A stretch of 64,000 nucleotides of DNA from an uncultured Lentisphaeria bacterium (GTDB lineage: Bacteria; Verrucomicrobiota; Lentisphaeria; Victivallales; Victivallaceae). Of this stretch, positions 8,055 to 15,730 are shown piece by piece (positions within the stretch are counted from its first letter, which is position 1; each line of letters opens with the position of its first letter). The position numbers and the translations under genes were made by a program. The notes beneath the pieces were generated by a model. The model did no database searches. It was not told the DNA's origin and saw nothing but the letters and a program-made list of their open reading frames with translations. The stretch is from assembly GCA_949298075.1 (NCBI GenBank), contig CASFVA010000026.1, positions 1 through 64,000 of the forward strand, in the 5' to 3' direction.

Positions 8055-8492
8055 TCAATGTGAAGAGTTTTCCCGGGATTCCGCGGCGGTGCAGGCCGGG
8101 CAGATTCCGATGACCCGGAGTTCCAGGTGGTTGGCGGCGCCGGGCAGTGCGGCCGGCAGCCGGGCGCCTTCCGGCCAGTTGAAGTCCGTGATGGAGCCGC
8201 ATTTTTCGCAGATGAAGTGCCCGTGAGCTCCGACCCGGGAATCGTAGCGCGCCGTATCAATGTGGTCCAGACGCCGGATGAGTCCCCGGGCGGCGAATTC
8301 GTTCAGAATCCGGTAGACGCTTTCGCGGGTGATCGCCGGCAGCTGAATGCGGACGGCGGACCAGACGGAGTCCACATCCGGGTGGGTCAGGTTGCCGCGC
8401 AGAAAGCTGTACACTGCCAGCCGTTGCGAGGTGCATTTCCAGCCGGCCTCTCGGCAGATTTGCTGAAATTCGGTGTGAACCGGATTGCCCAT
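8055..8492 (-). CDS. Fur family transcriptional regulator, PerR-like
   Basis: A 145-residue metal-dependent repressor. The N-terminal winged helix has TSQRLAVYSFL and ITRESVYRILNEF. The C-terminal dimerisation domain has AHGHFICEKCG and ICPAC, giving the two CxxC structural zinc sites. The regulatory site resembles PerR: THPDVDSVW carries the equivalent of PerR His37, RYD and HGH supply further ligands, and GSITDF has an Asp where Fur usually has Glu, the residue associated with peroxide sensing in Bacillus PerR. ATG at 8492 is chosen; the frame stays open five codons upstream to a TTG. A consensus promoter with an overlapping AT-rich inverted repeat lies upstream, suggesting self-regulation. 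Confidence 0.85.
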   Translation of the reverse strand: MGNPVHTEFQQICREAGWKCTSQRLAVYSFLRGNLTHPDVDSVWSAVRIQLPAITRESVYRILNEFAARGLIRRLDHIDTARYDSRVGAHGHFICEKCGSITDFNWPEGARLPAALPGAANHLELRVIGICPACTAAESRENSSH

Positions 8493-8528
8493 GATGCAAA
8501 ATTCCAATATTTAACTTTTACTTTTATT

Positions 8529-8543
8529 TAAATATAACATTTA
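8529..8543. promoter_or_regulatory. Candidate Fur/PerR operator
   Basis: A perfect inverted repeat TAAAT (8529-8533), five bases, ATTTA (8539-8543) overlaps the -10 element of the Fur-family gene. Position and AT-rich character fit an autoregulatory operator; it does not match the published Per or Fur box closely. Confidence 0.3.
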
Positions 8544-8558
8544 TTTATCAGATGTCAA
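8531..8558 (-). promoter_or_regulatory. Sigma-70-type promoter for the Fur-family gene
   Basis: On the minus strand a perfect TTGACA (8553-8558), 16 bp spacer and TATATT (8531-8536), about 38 bp before the start codon. Confidence 0.75.
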
Positions 8559-8704
8559 CAGTCCGTTCCGATTTTTTACGGAATTTTTTAAATTCTGTTT
8601 TCCCGGATGGTTTTTATGGATCCGCGCCTCCCGACCGGCCCCGGGACCGAAATCCGCTCCCGGACAGGTCCGATGGATCGTCGACACGTTTTGGCGTGCG
8701 CCGT

Positions 8705-9229
8705 CTACAGGGCTTTGCGCATGAGATAGTCGTCCATGAAAAAGCCGCCGCCGATCGGAACTTTCACCGCCTCGGCGATGGTAAAGCCGTTACGCCGGTA
8801 GGCCCGCATGGCCCGTTCATTGCCCTTGTTCACTGCCAGCATGATGGATTTGAATCCCAGTTCCCGGCACCGCTGCTGCGCCCGGTCGAGCATCCGCTGG
8901 CCCAGTCCCCGGCCGTGAAACTCCGCAAGCAGGTAGACTTTGTGCAATTTGGCGGTGTCCGGGTGCCCTTCATAAGCCGAATAGGAAATATAACCGGCCG
9001 GCCGTCCGTCAACTTTGAGCAGCTCAAAGTGATAACCGGATTCAAGTTCGCGCTCCATCACCTCGGGAGCGTACATCATATTCATCATGTACGGGATCTG
9101 CTCCGGCGAGAGCAGCGGTGCGAAGGTCTGAGGCCAGATTTCCGCGGCGATGGTCCGGACTGCGGCCAGGGAGGCGGGGGTGGTGAGCGGTTCAAATTCG
9201 ACTTGAGGTTCGAGCTGGTTGAGAGTCAT
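8705..9229 (-). CDS. GNAT family N-acetyltransferase
   Basis: A 174-residue acetyl-CoA-dependent acetyltransferase. The acetyl-CoA-binding motif A is clear (KLHKVYLLAEFHGRGLGQRM, with the pyrophosphate loop HGRGLG), followed by motif B around AMRAYRRNGFTIAE. The N-terminal region (IWPQTFAPLLSPEQIPYMM) is of the kind found in spermidine- or PaiA-like members, so a small amine or amino acid may be the substrate, but this is not fixed by sequence. The gene stands alone with its own promoter and a hairpin in the leader. Confidence 0.85.
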   Translation of the reverse strand: MTLNQLEPQVEFEPLTTPASLAAVRTIAAEIWPQTFAPLLSPEQIPYMMNMMYAPEVMERELESGYHFELLKVDGRPAGYISYSAYEGHPDTAKLHKVYLLAEFHGRGLGQRMLDRAQQRCRELGFKSIMLAVNKGNERAMRAYRRNGFTIAEAVKVPIGGGFFMDDYLMRKAL

Positions 9230-9256
9230 GGTCGTTTCCCGTGGGTAAAGTGTCCG

Positions 9257-9273
9257 CTCCGGCGGACTTTTTT
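9257..9273. repeat. Leader hairpin of the GNAT gene
   Basis: On the minus strand GTCCGC, loop CGGA, GCGGAC would form at the extreme 5' end of the GNAT transcript predicted from the promoter at 9279-9306. On the plus strand the same hairpin is followed by seven T residues, but no plus-strand gene ends here. Confidence 0.4.
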
Positions 9274-9278
9274 TATTA

Positions 9279-9306
9279 AATATAGTTCCGGTCGGTAAAA
9301 AAGCAA
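9279..9306 (-). promoter_or_regulatory. Sigma-70-type promoter for the GNAT gene
   Basis: On the minus strand TTGCTT (9301-9306), 16 bp spacer, TATATT (9279-9284). Confidence 0.6.
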
Positions 9307-9329
9307 ACCGGTTCCGGGCGGCGGCCGCC

Positions 9330-9357
9330 TTGACAAACCGCCGAACCGGATTATATT
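9330..9357 (+). promoter_or_regulatory. Sigma-70-type promoter for the flavoprotein gene
   Basis: A perfect TTGACA (9330-9335), 16 bp spacer, TATATT (9352-9357), about 70 bp before the start codon at 9432. Confidence 0.75.
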
Positions 9358-9431
9358 ATCGCTGACTGAACCGGACCGGGCCGGACGCTGAGACCGGCGC
9401 CGGCGGATTCAACCTCCGGAGGTGAATGAGA

Positions 9432-10052
9432 ATGAAAGTGCTGTTGCTGAACGGGAGTCCGCATCAGGATGGATGCGTATTCACGGCGTTGACCGAGGTT
9501 GCCGGAGCGCTGCGGCGGAACGGGGTGGCTGCGGAATTCTTCTGGATCGGAAACCGCCCGGTACAGGGTTGCACCGGCTGCTGGAAATGTCGGGAACCCG
9601 ATGCCGCCGGTTGCGTATTCAGGGACGAACTCTACACCGGTCTGGTCGGGCGGATGAAAAACTGCGACGCCCTGGTGATCGGCGCCCCGGTTTACTACGC
9701 CGGTCCTCCCGGCAGTCTCTGTGCCATTCTTGACCGGGTCTGTTTTTCGGCATCGCAGTATTTTCAGCGCAAGCCTGCCGCCTGCGTGGTCAACTGCCGC
9801 CGCGGCGGGGCAAGTGCGGCCTTTGACCGGTTGAACAAATATTTCACGATTCTTCAGATGCCGGTGGCGTCGAGCCAGTACTGGAACTCCACCCACGGTC
9901 TTGCTCCGGACGAGGTCCGGCGCGACCTCGAGGGACTTCAGACCATGCGGACGCTCGGCAACAATCTGGCGCATTTGCTGCTTTCGCTGGAAAAGTCCGC
10001 GCTGCCGCCGCCGGAGCCAGAACCCGCCCAGCGCACCAATTTCATATCATAA
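9432..10052 (+). CDS. Flavodoxin-family NAD(P)H oxidoreductase, iron-sulfur flavoprotein-like
   Basis: A 206-residue protein with the flavodoxin-like FMN-binding fold: VLLLNGSPHQDG is the phosphate loop and VIGAPVYYAGPPGSLCAILD the isoalloxazine-contact loop. The segment GCTGCWKCREPDAAGC has the compact CX2CX2CX7C spacing of iron-sulfur flavoproteins, suggesting a [4Fe-4S] cluster beside the FMN. Such enzymes transfer electrons from ferredoxin or NAD(P)H to small acceptors. ATG at 9432 is preferred over one six bases upstream because GGAGG ends nine bases before it. The next gene follows after 43 bp with its own strong ribosome site and is probably co-transcribed. Confidence 0.82.
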   Translation: MKVLLLNGSPHQDGCVFTALTEVAGALRRNGVAAEFFWIGNRPVQGCTGCWKCREPDAAGCVFRDELYTGLVGRMKNCDALVIGAPVYYAGPPGSLCAILDRVCFSASQYFQRKPAACVVNCRRGGASAAFDRLNKYFTILQMPVASSQYWNSTHGLAPDEVRRDLEGLQTMRTLGNNLAHLLLSLEKSALPPPEPEPAQRTNFIS

Positions 10053-10095
10053 CCGGTCCGGACCAAAATGTCCGGCGCCGCCGGGGAGGGAAAGC

Positions 10096-10692
10096 ATGAA
10101 AAAACGGCCGCAGGTTCCGCTCGACTGCCTGTTTCAAGCTTGTTACAATCCGGAGCTTGAGGCTGAGATCCGGCGCTGCAAGGAGCAGTGTTTTCAATTC
10201 AACCAGCTTCACCCCGGCGACCTTGCCGCCCAGCGCCGGCTGCTGGCCGGTCTGTTGGGCGGGCTGGGGGAAAACGTGGTGATCATGGCGCCGTTCTGGT
10301 GCGATTACGGCTACAATATCACGGTGGGAGACTGGTTCTACGCCAATCACGGGTTGGTTGTCACCGACGGCGCGCCGGTGAGCTTCAAGGATCATGTGTT
10401 CGTCGGTCCGAACTGCTGTTTTACCACCGCCGAACATCCGACCGATCCGGAGCAGCGCCGCTCCGGGATGGAGATCGCCAGTCCGATTTCCATCGGCAGC
10501 AATGTCTGGATCGGAGCCGGTTGCACGGTTCTGGCGGGAGTCACCATCGGAGACAATACAGTCATCGGTGCCGGCAGCGTGGTTACCCGGTCGAGTCCGC
10601 CGGACGTCGTCGCGGTCGGCGTGCCCTGCCGGGTGATGAGGAAAATTACCGATGCGGATCGGCGCCGTTATCCGGAGGGGCGTGTGCAGTAG
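10096..10692 (+). CDS. Sugar O-acetyltransferase, maltose acetyltransferase/NodL type
   Basis: A 198-residue left-handed beta-helix acetyltransferase. Helical N-terminal segment (PELEAEIRRCKEQCFQFNQL) is followed by hexapeptide repeats: VVIMAPFWCDYGYNITVGD, HVFVGPNCCFTTAEHP with the catalytic His, then SNVWIGAGCTVLAGVTIGD and NTVIGAGSVVTR. This is the layout of Maa/NodL/LacA enzymes that acetylate a sugar hydroxyl with acetyl-CoA in the cytosol. GGGGAGGG a few bases upstream fixes the start. Its 3' end overlaps the convergent HNH gene by 47 bp. Confidence 0.88.
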   Translation: MKKRPQVPLDCLFQACYNPELEAEIRRCKEQCFQFNQLHPGDLAAQRRLLAGLLGGLGENVVIMAPFWCDYGYNITVGDWFYANHGLVVTDGAPVSFKDHVFVGPNCCFTTAEHPTDPEQRRSGMEIASPISIGSNVWIGAGCTVLAGVTIGDNTVIGAGSVVTRSSPPDVVAVGVPCRVMRKITDADRRRYPEGRVQ

Positions 10693-11008
10693 CACCGGAG
10701 CCGCCGTTTGCCCCGTTCGCCGCCTCCGCGGCGCGCAGGATCTGTTCGGCCGGAGTGAGGTAGCGTTTTTCCTGGTTGCAGCGGCGGCAGGAGACGACCA
10801 GATTACCCCGGGTGCTGCGGCCGCCCCGGGCCACCGGCACGATGTGGTCGAGGGTCAGCTCCTCCAGGGGAAAATGACCGCCGCAGTAATGGCAGACGCC
10901 CCGTCGCAGCAGATTTTGAAAATAGGGGGTTTTGCGCAGCTCCCGGGCTTTGGCGCGTTCGCGGCGGATATGGGCCTCGTCCCGGTTGATTTCAATCCAG
11001 TCGTCCAT
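10646..11008 (-). CDS. HNH endonuclease family protein
   Basis: A 120-residue protein with a compact HNH nuclease: CHYCGGHFPLEELTLDHIVP carries the first zinc CxxC and the DH pair, ARGGRSTRGNLVVSCRRCN carries the Asn and second CxxC. A basic helix precedes the domain (RRERAKARELRKTPYF). This looks like the common small chromosomal HNH group rather than a homing or restriction enzyme, as no intron, intein or methylase is adjacent. It starts 20 bp after the response-regulator gene on the same strand, so the two share a transcript. The target is unknown. Confidence 0.82.
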   Translation of the reverse strand: MDDWIEINRDEAHIRRERAKARELRKTPYFQNLLRRGVCHYCGGHFPLEELTLDHIVPVARGGRSTRGNLVVSCRRCNQEKRYLTPAEQILRAAEAANGANGGSGATAHAPPDNGADPHR

Positions 11009-11027
11009 GGCGGTGTCGGAAAAAGGT

Positions 11028-11444
11028 TCAGCCGACGGCAACGGCCCGGCCGTCCAGCACCTGCCGGATGGCTTTGATGACGACGGGCAGACGATGGGGT
11101 TTGGGCAGAAAGCCGCAGGCGCCCTGCTCCAGCAGATCCTCCACCTCGGTTTCAGAGACATAGCCGCTGGAAAGCAGCACCTTGACCTGGGGATCAATCG
11201 ATTTGAGAATCAGAAAAGTCTGATGGCCGCCGCACTTCGGCATGACCATGTCAAGCAGAACCATGTCGATTTCACCTGGATTGTTCCGATAGATTTCCAC
11301 GGCGTCCTCGCCGTTTTCAGCCAGCAGCACCGTGTATCCCAGTTTCATCAGCGCGGTAATCAGAAAATCCCAGATGGTTTCGTGATCGTCAACGATCAGA
11401 ATGGTCTCACTTCCTCCCGGAAGCTGTGTCAATGTATCGGCCAT
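11028..11444 (-). CDS. Stand-alone response regulator receiver protein (CheY-like)
   Basis: A 138-residue single-domain receiver. ILIVDDHETI has the acidic pair, VLLDMVMPKCGG the phospho-acceptor D65, LLSSGY the switch serine, and FLPKP the conserved lysine. There is no output domain. CAGGAG lies upstream of the ATG. A promoter at 11669-11696 would give a leader of about 220 nt that contains a 19-bp tandem repeat. No histidine kinase is adjacent; the only one in the window is PhoR, 25 kb away. Confidence 0.87.
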   Translation of the reverse strand: MADTLTQLPGGSETILIVDDHETIWDFLITALMKLGYTVLLAENGEDAVEIYRNNPGEIDMVLLDMVMPKCGGHQTFLILKSIDPQVKVLLSSGYVSETEVEDLLEQGACGFLPKPHRLPVVIKAIRQVLDGRAVAVG

Positions 11445-11541
11445 TAAATATCTGCTCCTGTATCTGCAAACCGATTCGGGATGATAGTCCCGTTGTTCCG
11501 TTCACCGGATCCCTTTGCTGCACCAGTCCGCCCGGATTGTG

Positions 11542-11593
11542 TCCGGCGCTTCCCGTTCCTTCCGGCGCTTCCCGTTCCTTTCGGCGCTTCCCG
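11542..11593. repeat. 19-bp tandem repeat, about 2.7 copies
   Basis: TCCGGCGCTTCCCGTTCCT occurs twice without a gap (11542-11560, 11561-11579), followed by a 14-base partial copy with one change (11580-11593). It lies in the predicted leader of the response-regulator transcript. Confidence 0.75.
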
Positions 11594-11668
11594 GCATTGC
11601 CGCCGAAGCCCCCCTCCCGGGGCTCACCCGGACTCCGCAGGAAACGCGGAATGCCGGTGTTTGCGTTA

Positions 11669-11696
11669 ATTATACTGAAAAATCATAAAAAAACAA
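11669..11696 (-). promoter_or_regulatory. Sigma-70-type promoter for receiver/HNH unit
   Basis: On the minus strand TTGTTT (11691-11696), 16 bp spacer, a perfect TATAAT (11669-11674). Confidence 0.6.
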
Positions 11697-11907
11697 TGAT
11701 GAAAATGATTTTTTTGTTAAAATATTACGAAAAAAATCCGCATTGCAGATGCACGTGGACGACGGCACCGGCCGCAGCTGGCTGAAACAGCCGCCGTCCG
11801 GTCCGCAACTCCGAAAATAAGACCATACCTCTGCAGATGAATAATGAAATAAAACCAGATCCCGGTCAAAAAAAGGCCGGATAGCGGAGGCTCCGGAGAC
11901 GGTTGTC

Positions 11908-11935
11908 TTGACAGACGGATTTTACCTGATATAAT
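11908..11935 (+). promoter_or_regulatory. Consensus sigma-70 promoter for the dehydrogenase operon
   Basis: Perfect TTGACA (11908-11913) and perfect TATAAT (11930-11935) with a 16 bp spacer, about 80 bp before the ATG at 12017. It is the only promoter in the window with both hexamers perfect. Confidence 0.8.
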
Positions 11936-12016
11936 ATCCGGTGTCAGGATCACGTTTTCCGCCGGTGCGGAAACGTGGCGGAAATCTTCAACTGAGTTTC
12001 GGGAGGATAAGGAAAT

Positions 12017-13060
12017 ATGTCAGCAGTCAGAACTCCGGCCACCGTAATTGAGCGTCCCGGCGAAGCGGCATTCCGGGAAGTGACGCTCACGCCGCGGCGG
12101 GATGACACTGTGGTCTGCCGTACCCGGATGAGCGCCATCAGCACCGGTACCGACATGAAAACCTATCACGGACTTCAGCATCCGGAACAGTGCTATTACC
12201 CGCTGGTTCCGGGATACGAGAACATGGGTGTGGTGGTGGAACCGGGGGCTTATGCGCCGGGGCTGCGGGCCGGCGACCGGGTGATGATCAACGAATGCCG
12301 CCGCTATCTTGACTGCTGTGCGGCCTGGGGCGGCGGAACGCTGCTGGTGCACAAGGATGCCGCCAATGCCGGCGGGGCCGGCGACCCGCTCTGCCGGGTG
12401 CCGGACAATGTCTCCGATTCTGATGCGGTATTGGCCTACCTGGCCTGCGTGCCGCTGAAAGGCATTGAACGCTTCCGCTTCCGGCCGGGAGATGTGGTCG
12501 CTGTATTCGGGGCCGGCATGGTCGGCGTCAGCGCTGCGCAGATTCTGCGGATCAAGTGTCCGGACGCGGTGATCGTCGTGGTGGAACCCCATCCCTTCCG
12601 GCGGGAAATTGCCGCGCACTACGCTGATCACGTTGTCGATTTCAGCGAGGCCGGCTACCGGGAGTTTCTGGACATCACCGGCGGTCGCCGGGCTGACAAG
12701 ATCATAGAGTGCTCCGGCAATCCGGCGGTGCCGGGCGTGCTGCACCGGTACATCAAGGATGGCGGCTGGGGAGACGACGATGAGCCCGGACACATTCACC
12801 TCAACGGCGATTATCCGGAAAAACTGGTGTTTGACCATTACCACCGCTGGTTTGTCAAAAACGTGAACATGTCCATGACCTGTGCGATCAAGTGGCGCGG
12901 CAAAGGGGAGATTCTGAAGTGGATGAGCGAAGGCAAATTCGATACCTCGCATCTGCCGGTTGAGGTCTGGCCGGCCGGCAAGGCGAAGGAGGCGTTCCGC
13001 TATCAGAGTGAGCGGGGGGCGGGGGTATTCAAAATTCTCTTTGACTGGAGGGACCTCTGA
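12017..13060 (+). CDS. Medium-chain dehydrogenase, BchC-like, zinc ligands absent
   Basis: A 347-residue MDR-superfamily oxidoreductase. The N-terminal GroES-like domain has SAISTGTDM and YPLVPGYENMGVVVE, where classical zinc alcohol dehydrogenases have Cys and GHE; the catalytic zinc ligands are therefore replaced, as in bacteriochlorophyllide dehydrogenase BchC. No structural-zinc cysteine quartet is seen. The Rossmann domain has VVAVFGAGMVGVSAAQI. It probably oxidises or reduces a sugar-derived hydroxyl with NAD(P). GGGAGG lies eleven bases upstream. The isomerase gene follows after one base, so the three genes to 15330 form an operon. Confidence 0.78.
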   Translation: MSAVRTPATVIERPGEAAFREVTLTPRRDDTVVCRTRMSAISTGTDMKTYHGLQHPEQCYYPLVPGYENMGVVVEPGAYAPGLRAGDRVMINECRRYLDCCAAWGGGTLLVHKDAANAGGAGDPLCRVPDNVSDSDAVLAYLACVPLKGIERFRFRPGDVVAVFGAGMVGVSAAQILRIKCPDAVIVVVEPHPFRREIAAHYADHVVDFSEAGYREFLDITGGRRADKIIECSGNPAVPGVLHRYIKDGGWGDDDEPGHIHLNGDYPEKLVFDHYHRWFVKNVNMSMTCAIKWRGKGEILKWMSEGKFDTSHLPVEVWPAGKAKEAFRYQSERGAGVFKILFDWRDL

Positions 13061-13061
13061 G

Positions 13062-13889
13062 ATGCGTGAAATTCACGGCATGCGGCTCGGACTGGCAGCC
13101 TGGGGATTGCGGGAGACTCCGCTGAGTCAGCAGCTGGAGATGTGCGGCCGGCTCGGAGTGGATGCACTGGAGCTTTCCATCGGCAACGGTTCCGGCGATC
13201 CGCTGCAGCCGGATTCCGACGCGGCGGCGGCGATCCGGGTGAGCAGGCAGTTCGCGGCGGCGGGAGTGACTCCGGAGTACGGCTGCACCGGCAATGATTT
13301 CACCGGTGACGATGTGCCGGAACAGCTGGAACGGCTCCGGCGCGTGATCGCGGTGGCGGCGGAGTCCGGAGTCAGGAGGCTGCGGATTTTCGGAGGTTTC
13401 GCTTCGGACAGTGCGATGACGGGATCCCGGTTTCGCCGGATGTGCGACGCCCTGGCGTCGGCGGCGGATTTCGCGGCCGGTCTGGAAATCCGGCTTGCCG
13501 TCGAAACCCACGGCGGCGTGAGAGCTGACTCCGGAGCGCTGATTCATTTTGCCAGCGCCACCACCCGGGCGGATTGGTGGAACGACATTCTGGCCGCCGG
13601 TGTGGAAATGGTCTACGATCCGGCCAACCTGGCGGCGGCGGGAGCGGCCGATCCGGTGGCGTTTTACCGCCGGTTCAAACCGGCGGTCAGCCATGTGCAT
13701 CTCAAGGATTTCCGGGACGTTCCCGGCGGCGTTGCGCCTGCGGCCTGCGGCGAGGGGCGGCTGGACTGGCCGCAGCTGATGGCCGGACTGCAGGACTGTG
13801 CCGGAACGGCGCTCATTGAGTATGAACTGCCGGACGACGTGGAGTCCGGCATGCGCCGCAGTCTCGATTTTCTGGAGCGGTTCGCCTGA
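13062..13889 (+). CDS. Sugar phosphate isomerase/epimerase family TIM barrel
   Basis: A 275-residue protein of the xylose isomerase-like (AP endonuclease 2) family. The metal and catalytic ligands appear in order: ALELSIGN, RLAVETHGG, MVYDPANL, VSHVHLKD and LIEYELP. Members isomerise or epimerise keto sugars or inosose derivatives in the cytosol. The gene begins one base after the preceding stop. With a dehydrogenase before it and a GH57-like protein after it, a carbohydrate-processing role is likely. The precise substrate is not readable. Confidence 0.83.
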   Translation: MREIHGMRLGLAAWGLRETPLSQQLEMCGRLGVDALELSIGNGSGDPLQPDSDAAAAIRVSRQFAAAGVTPEYGCTGNDFTGDDVPEQLERLRRVIAVAAESGVRRLRIFGGFASDSAMTGSRFRRMCDALASAADFAAGLEIRLAVETHGGVRADSGALIHFASATTRADWWNDILAAGVEMVYDPANLAAAGAADPVAFYRRFKPAVSHVHLKDFRDVPGGVAPAACGEGRLDWPQLMAGLQDCAGTALIEYELPDDVESGMRRSLDFLERFA

Positions 13890-13941
13890 AAAGGCGCGAG
13901 TAAAGAGGATTTTATTTTGAATTGACAAGGGAGCTGTTCGG

Positions 13942-15330
13942 ATGAAGGAAAGAGCATCGAAACCCGGAATAATTTTTCTGCCGCACGCCAACATTCAATA
14001 TTCCCAGCTGGCGCCGGAACGCCGGGCCTGGGTGTGCGAAAACTGTTATCGCCCGCTTTTCGAGCTGGTCCGTGACACCGGGTGCCGGATTGCTTTTGAA
14101 GCTTCCGGCCGCACTCTGGAGGTTATGCACGAAGAGGCTCCGGGGGTGCTGGCTCTGCTGCGCGAACTGGTGGGCTCCGGCCTGATTGAACCGGTTGGTT
14201 CGCCGTTCATCCACGTCATGCTGGCCAACCTGCCGCCGGAACTCGGGCTCGACACGTTGCGCCACGGATTGGACGCCTGGGAAAAATATACCGGAGTGCG
14301 TCCGGCCACCGGCTGGAATCCCGAATGCGGCTGGGCCGGTTTTCTGCCCGAACTTTTCAAGGAGGCCGGTTTCAGCAGTCTGGTGATGGATGCCGACAGT
14401 TTTCTGCTCGGTTTTCCGGAAATCCGGGCGGCGACCGGACTGGCTTACGATGTGCAGGGCCACAGCAACAAAAATCAGCTGTTCAAAATTGAGGAATATA
14501 TTCAGGACAAACCGGATTTTCTGCGTTTTCTGACGGCCCCTTCAGCGGCGCCGAATGGATTGAAGCTGATTTTCCGCAGTGACTGCATGGCCAATCCGCT
14601 GCTCTGGTACCTTATGGGAGCGACCGAAGGAATGCGGGAAACGCCGGTGACGCTGAGTGAAATCCGCGGCATGCTTCAGCGCTGGCGGGACCGGATTGCC
14701 GCGACCGGCGGCTTCATCCTTCCGTATGCCGAGGATGCGGAATACATCGGCAGTTCGGCCTATTTTTATGTAAAACAGTTCAATCAGGCCCGGTTTTTTG
14801 AGCCGGAACCCGGCAGCGTGCGGCGGTTCCGGGATTTGCTGGAGCTGGCAGCGGAACAGGGATACGAGCTGATTCAGCCCCGGGACGCGTTGGCCGCGGC
14901 GGCGGAAATTCCGGTAAATCCTTTCATTGACCGCATTGAAAACGGCGCGGCCTGGCACGGCGGCACCGCCAAGGCCTGGACGAATACCGGATTTTCCCGG
15001 ATTCTTGACCCGGTCTGCCGGTCGGTTTTCGACGGGATCGCGGCCTGCCGGAGAGAGCTGGGCGATACTCCGGAACTGGACCGGGCATTGAAGGCGGTTG
15101 CCAGCGCCTGGGTTTCCGATTCCCGGTGGCCGCCGCCGCCGACCAGTCCCGGCCGGTTCAATGTCCGCGAGACGCTGGACGATCTGCGGACCGCCAACGC
15201 CTGTCTCGCTGAAGCGATGGCGGCCGGCGGCATGGCGGAGCGGAAGGCCGTATATTCGGCGCCGCTGATGGCGACCCAGATCGCGCTGATTGAACGCGAA
15301 CTCATGGAATTGCGCTATTTCGGGGAGTGA
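13942..15330 (+). CDS. Glycoside hydrolase family 57-like protein
   Basis: A 462-residue protein with features of the GH57 N-terminal catalytic barrel, which hydrolyses or transfers alpha-glucans by a retaining mechanism. IIFLPHANIQYSQL provides the early His of strand one, GWNPECGWAG the glutamate expected as nucleophile, and LPYAEDAEYIG an acidic segment that could supply the acid/base Asp. It is shorter than typical amylopullulanases and has no signal peptide, so it is probably cytosolic. A GGGAG ribosome site lies eight bases upstream. It is the last gene of the operon. An alternative is a related polysaccharide-deacetylase-like barrel. Confidence 0.68.
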   Translation: MKERASKPGIIFLPHANIQYSQLAPERRAWVCENCYRPLFELVRDTGCRIAFEASGRTLEVMHEEAPGVLALLRELVGSGLIEPVGSPFIHVMLANLPPELGLDTLRHGLDAWEKYTGVRPATGWNPECGWAGFLPELFKEAGFSSLVMDADSFLLGFPEIRAATGLAYDVQGHSNKNQLFKIEEYIQDKPDFLRFLTAPSAAPNGLKLIFRSDCMANPLLWYLMGATEGMRETPVTLSEIRGMLQRWRDRIAATGGFILPYAEDAEYIGSSAYFYVKQFNQARFFEPEPGSVRRFRDLLELAAEQGYELIQPRDALAAAAEIPVNPFIDRIENGAAWHGGTAKAWTNTGFSRILDPVCRSVFDGIAACRRELGDTPELDRALKAVASAWVSDSRWPPPPTSPGRFNVRETLDDLRTANACLAEAMAAGGMAERKAVYSAPLMATQIALIERELMELRYFGE

Positions 15331-15730
15331 TGTCAGCCCGTCGGAACCGGGGGCGTCCCGGTCCGGATGCGGAGATTTCCCGGGAAAAGGACGATTTTGG
15401 CCTGAATTGAGCCGCTCCGGCTGCGGAACTTCGAACGGGGGATTGGCCGCATTTCCCGTTTTCATGCTCCGACCGCCGGCTGCAGTCCGATAACGGCGCC
15501 CTTCCCAAATATCATGTCTTTCGGAGAGCCAGTCTTCGGATTGCCGCTTTACGAACGCGGCAGCAACTCCAAAAGGACACGCTCACCCGGGAGGACTCCT
15601 CCCCCGGTTGCCGTGTTCCGAAAACATCCGCTCCCCGGAGACACGCCCGCCAGCGAAGTCACGCCGCCGGGTAATGCCGCCCGGGCCTTAAGATGCAACA
15701 CAGAATTACACGCGCCCGGCATGCCGCCGG
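15331..15730. other. Convergent intergenic region, 400 bp
   Basis: It lies between the ends of the GH57-like and DUF2156 genes. It contains only short GC-rich inverted repeats, for example GGAGGA-C-TCCTCC near 15590-15603, and no T-tract terminator, promoter or convincing open frame. Confidence 0.45.

Larger units (their letters stand above)
11445..12016. other. Divergent intergenic region
   Basis: About 570 bp without a gene between the receiver gene and the BchC-like dehydrogenase gene. It contains the 19-bp tandem repeat, a very AT-rich block around 11665-11745, a minus-strand promoter (11669-11696) and a plus-strand promoter (11908-11935). I see no open frame worth calling. Confidence 0.5.

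Noticed and set aside
9257-9280. Plus-strand intrinsic terminator
   Set aside because: The hairpin plus T-run looks right, but no plus-strand gene lies upstream; it sits in the leader of a minus-strand gene.
10646-11008. HNH gene as a homing or restriction nuclease
   Set aside because: No intron, intein, methyltransferase or mobile-element border is nearby; the protein resembles the small widespread chromosomal HNH group.
11542-11593. Possible CRISPR-like repeat
   Set aside because: Units are directly adjacent without spacers and only about 2.7 copies exist; no cas gene is present.
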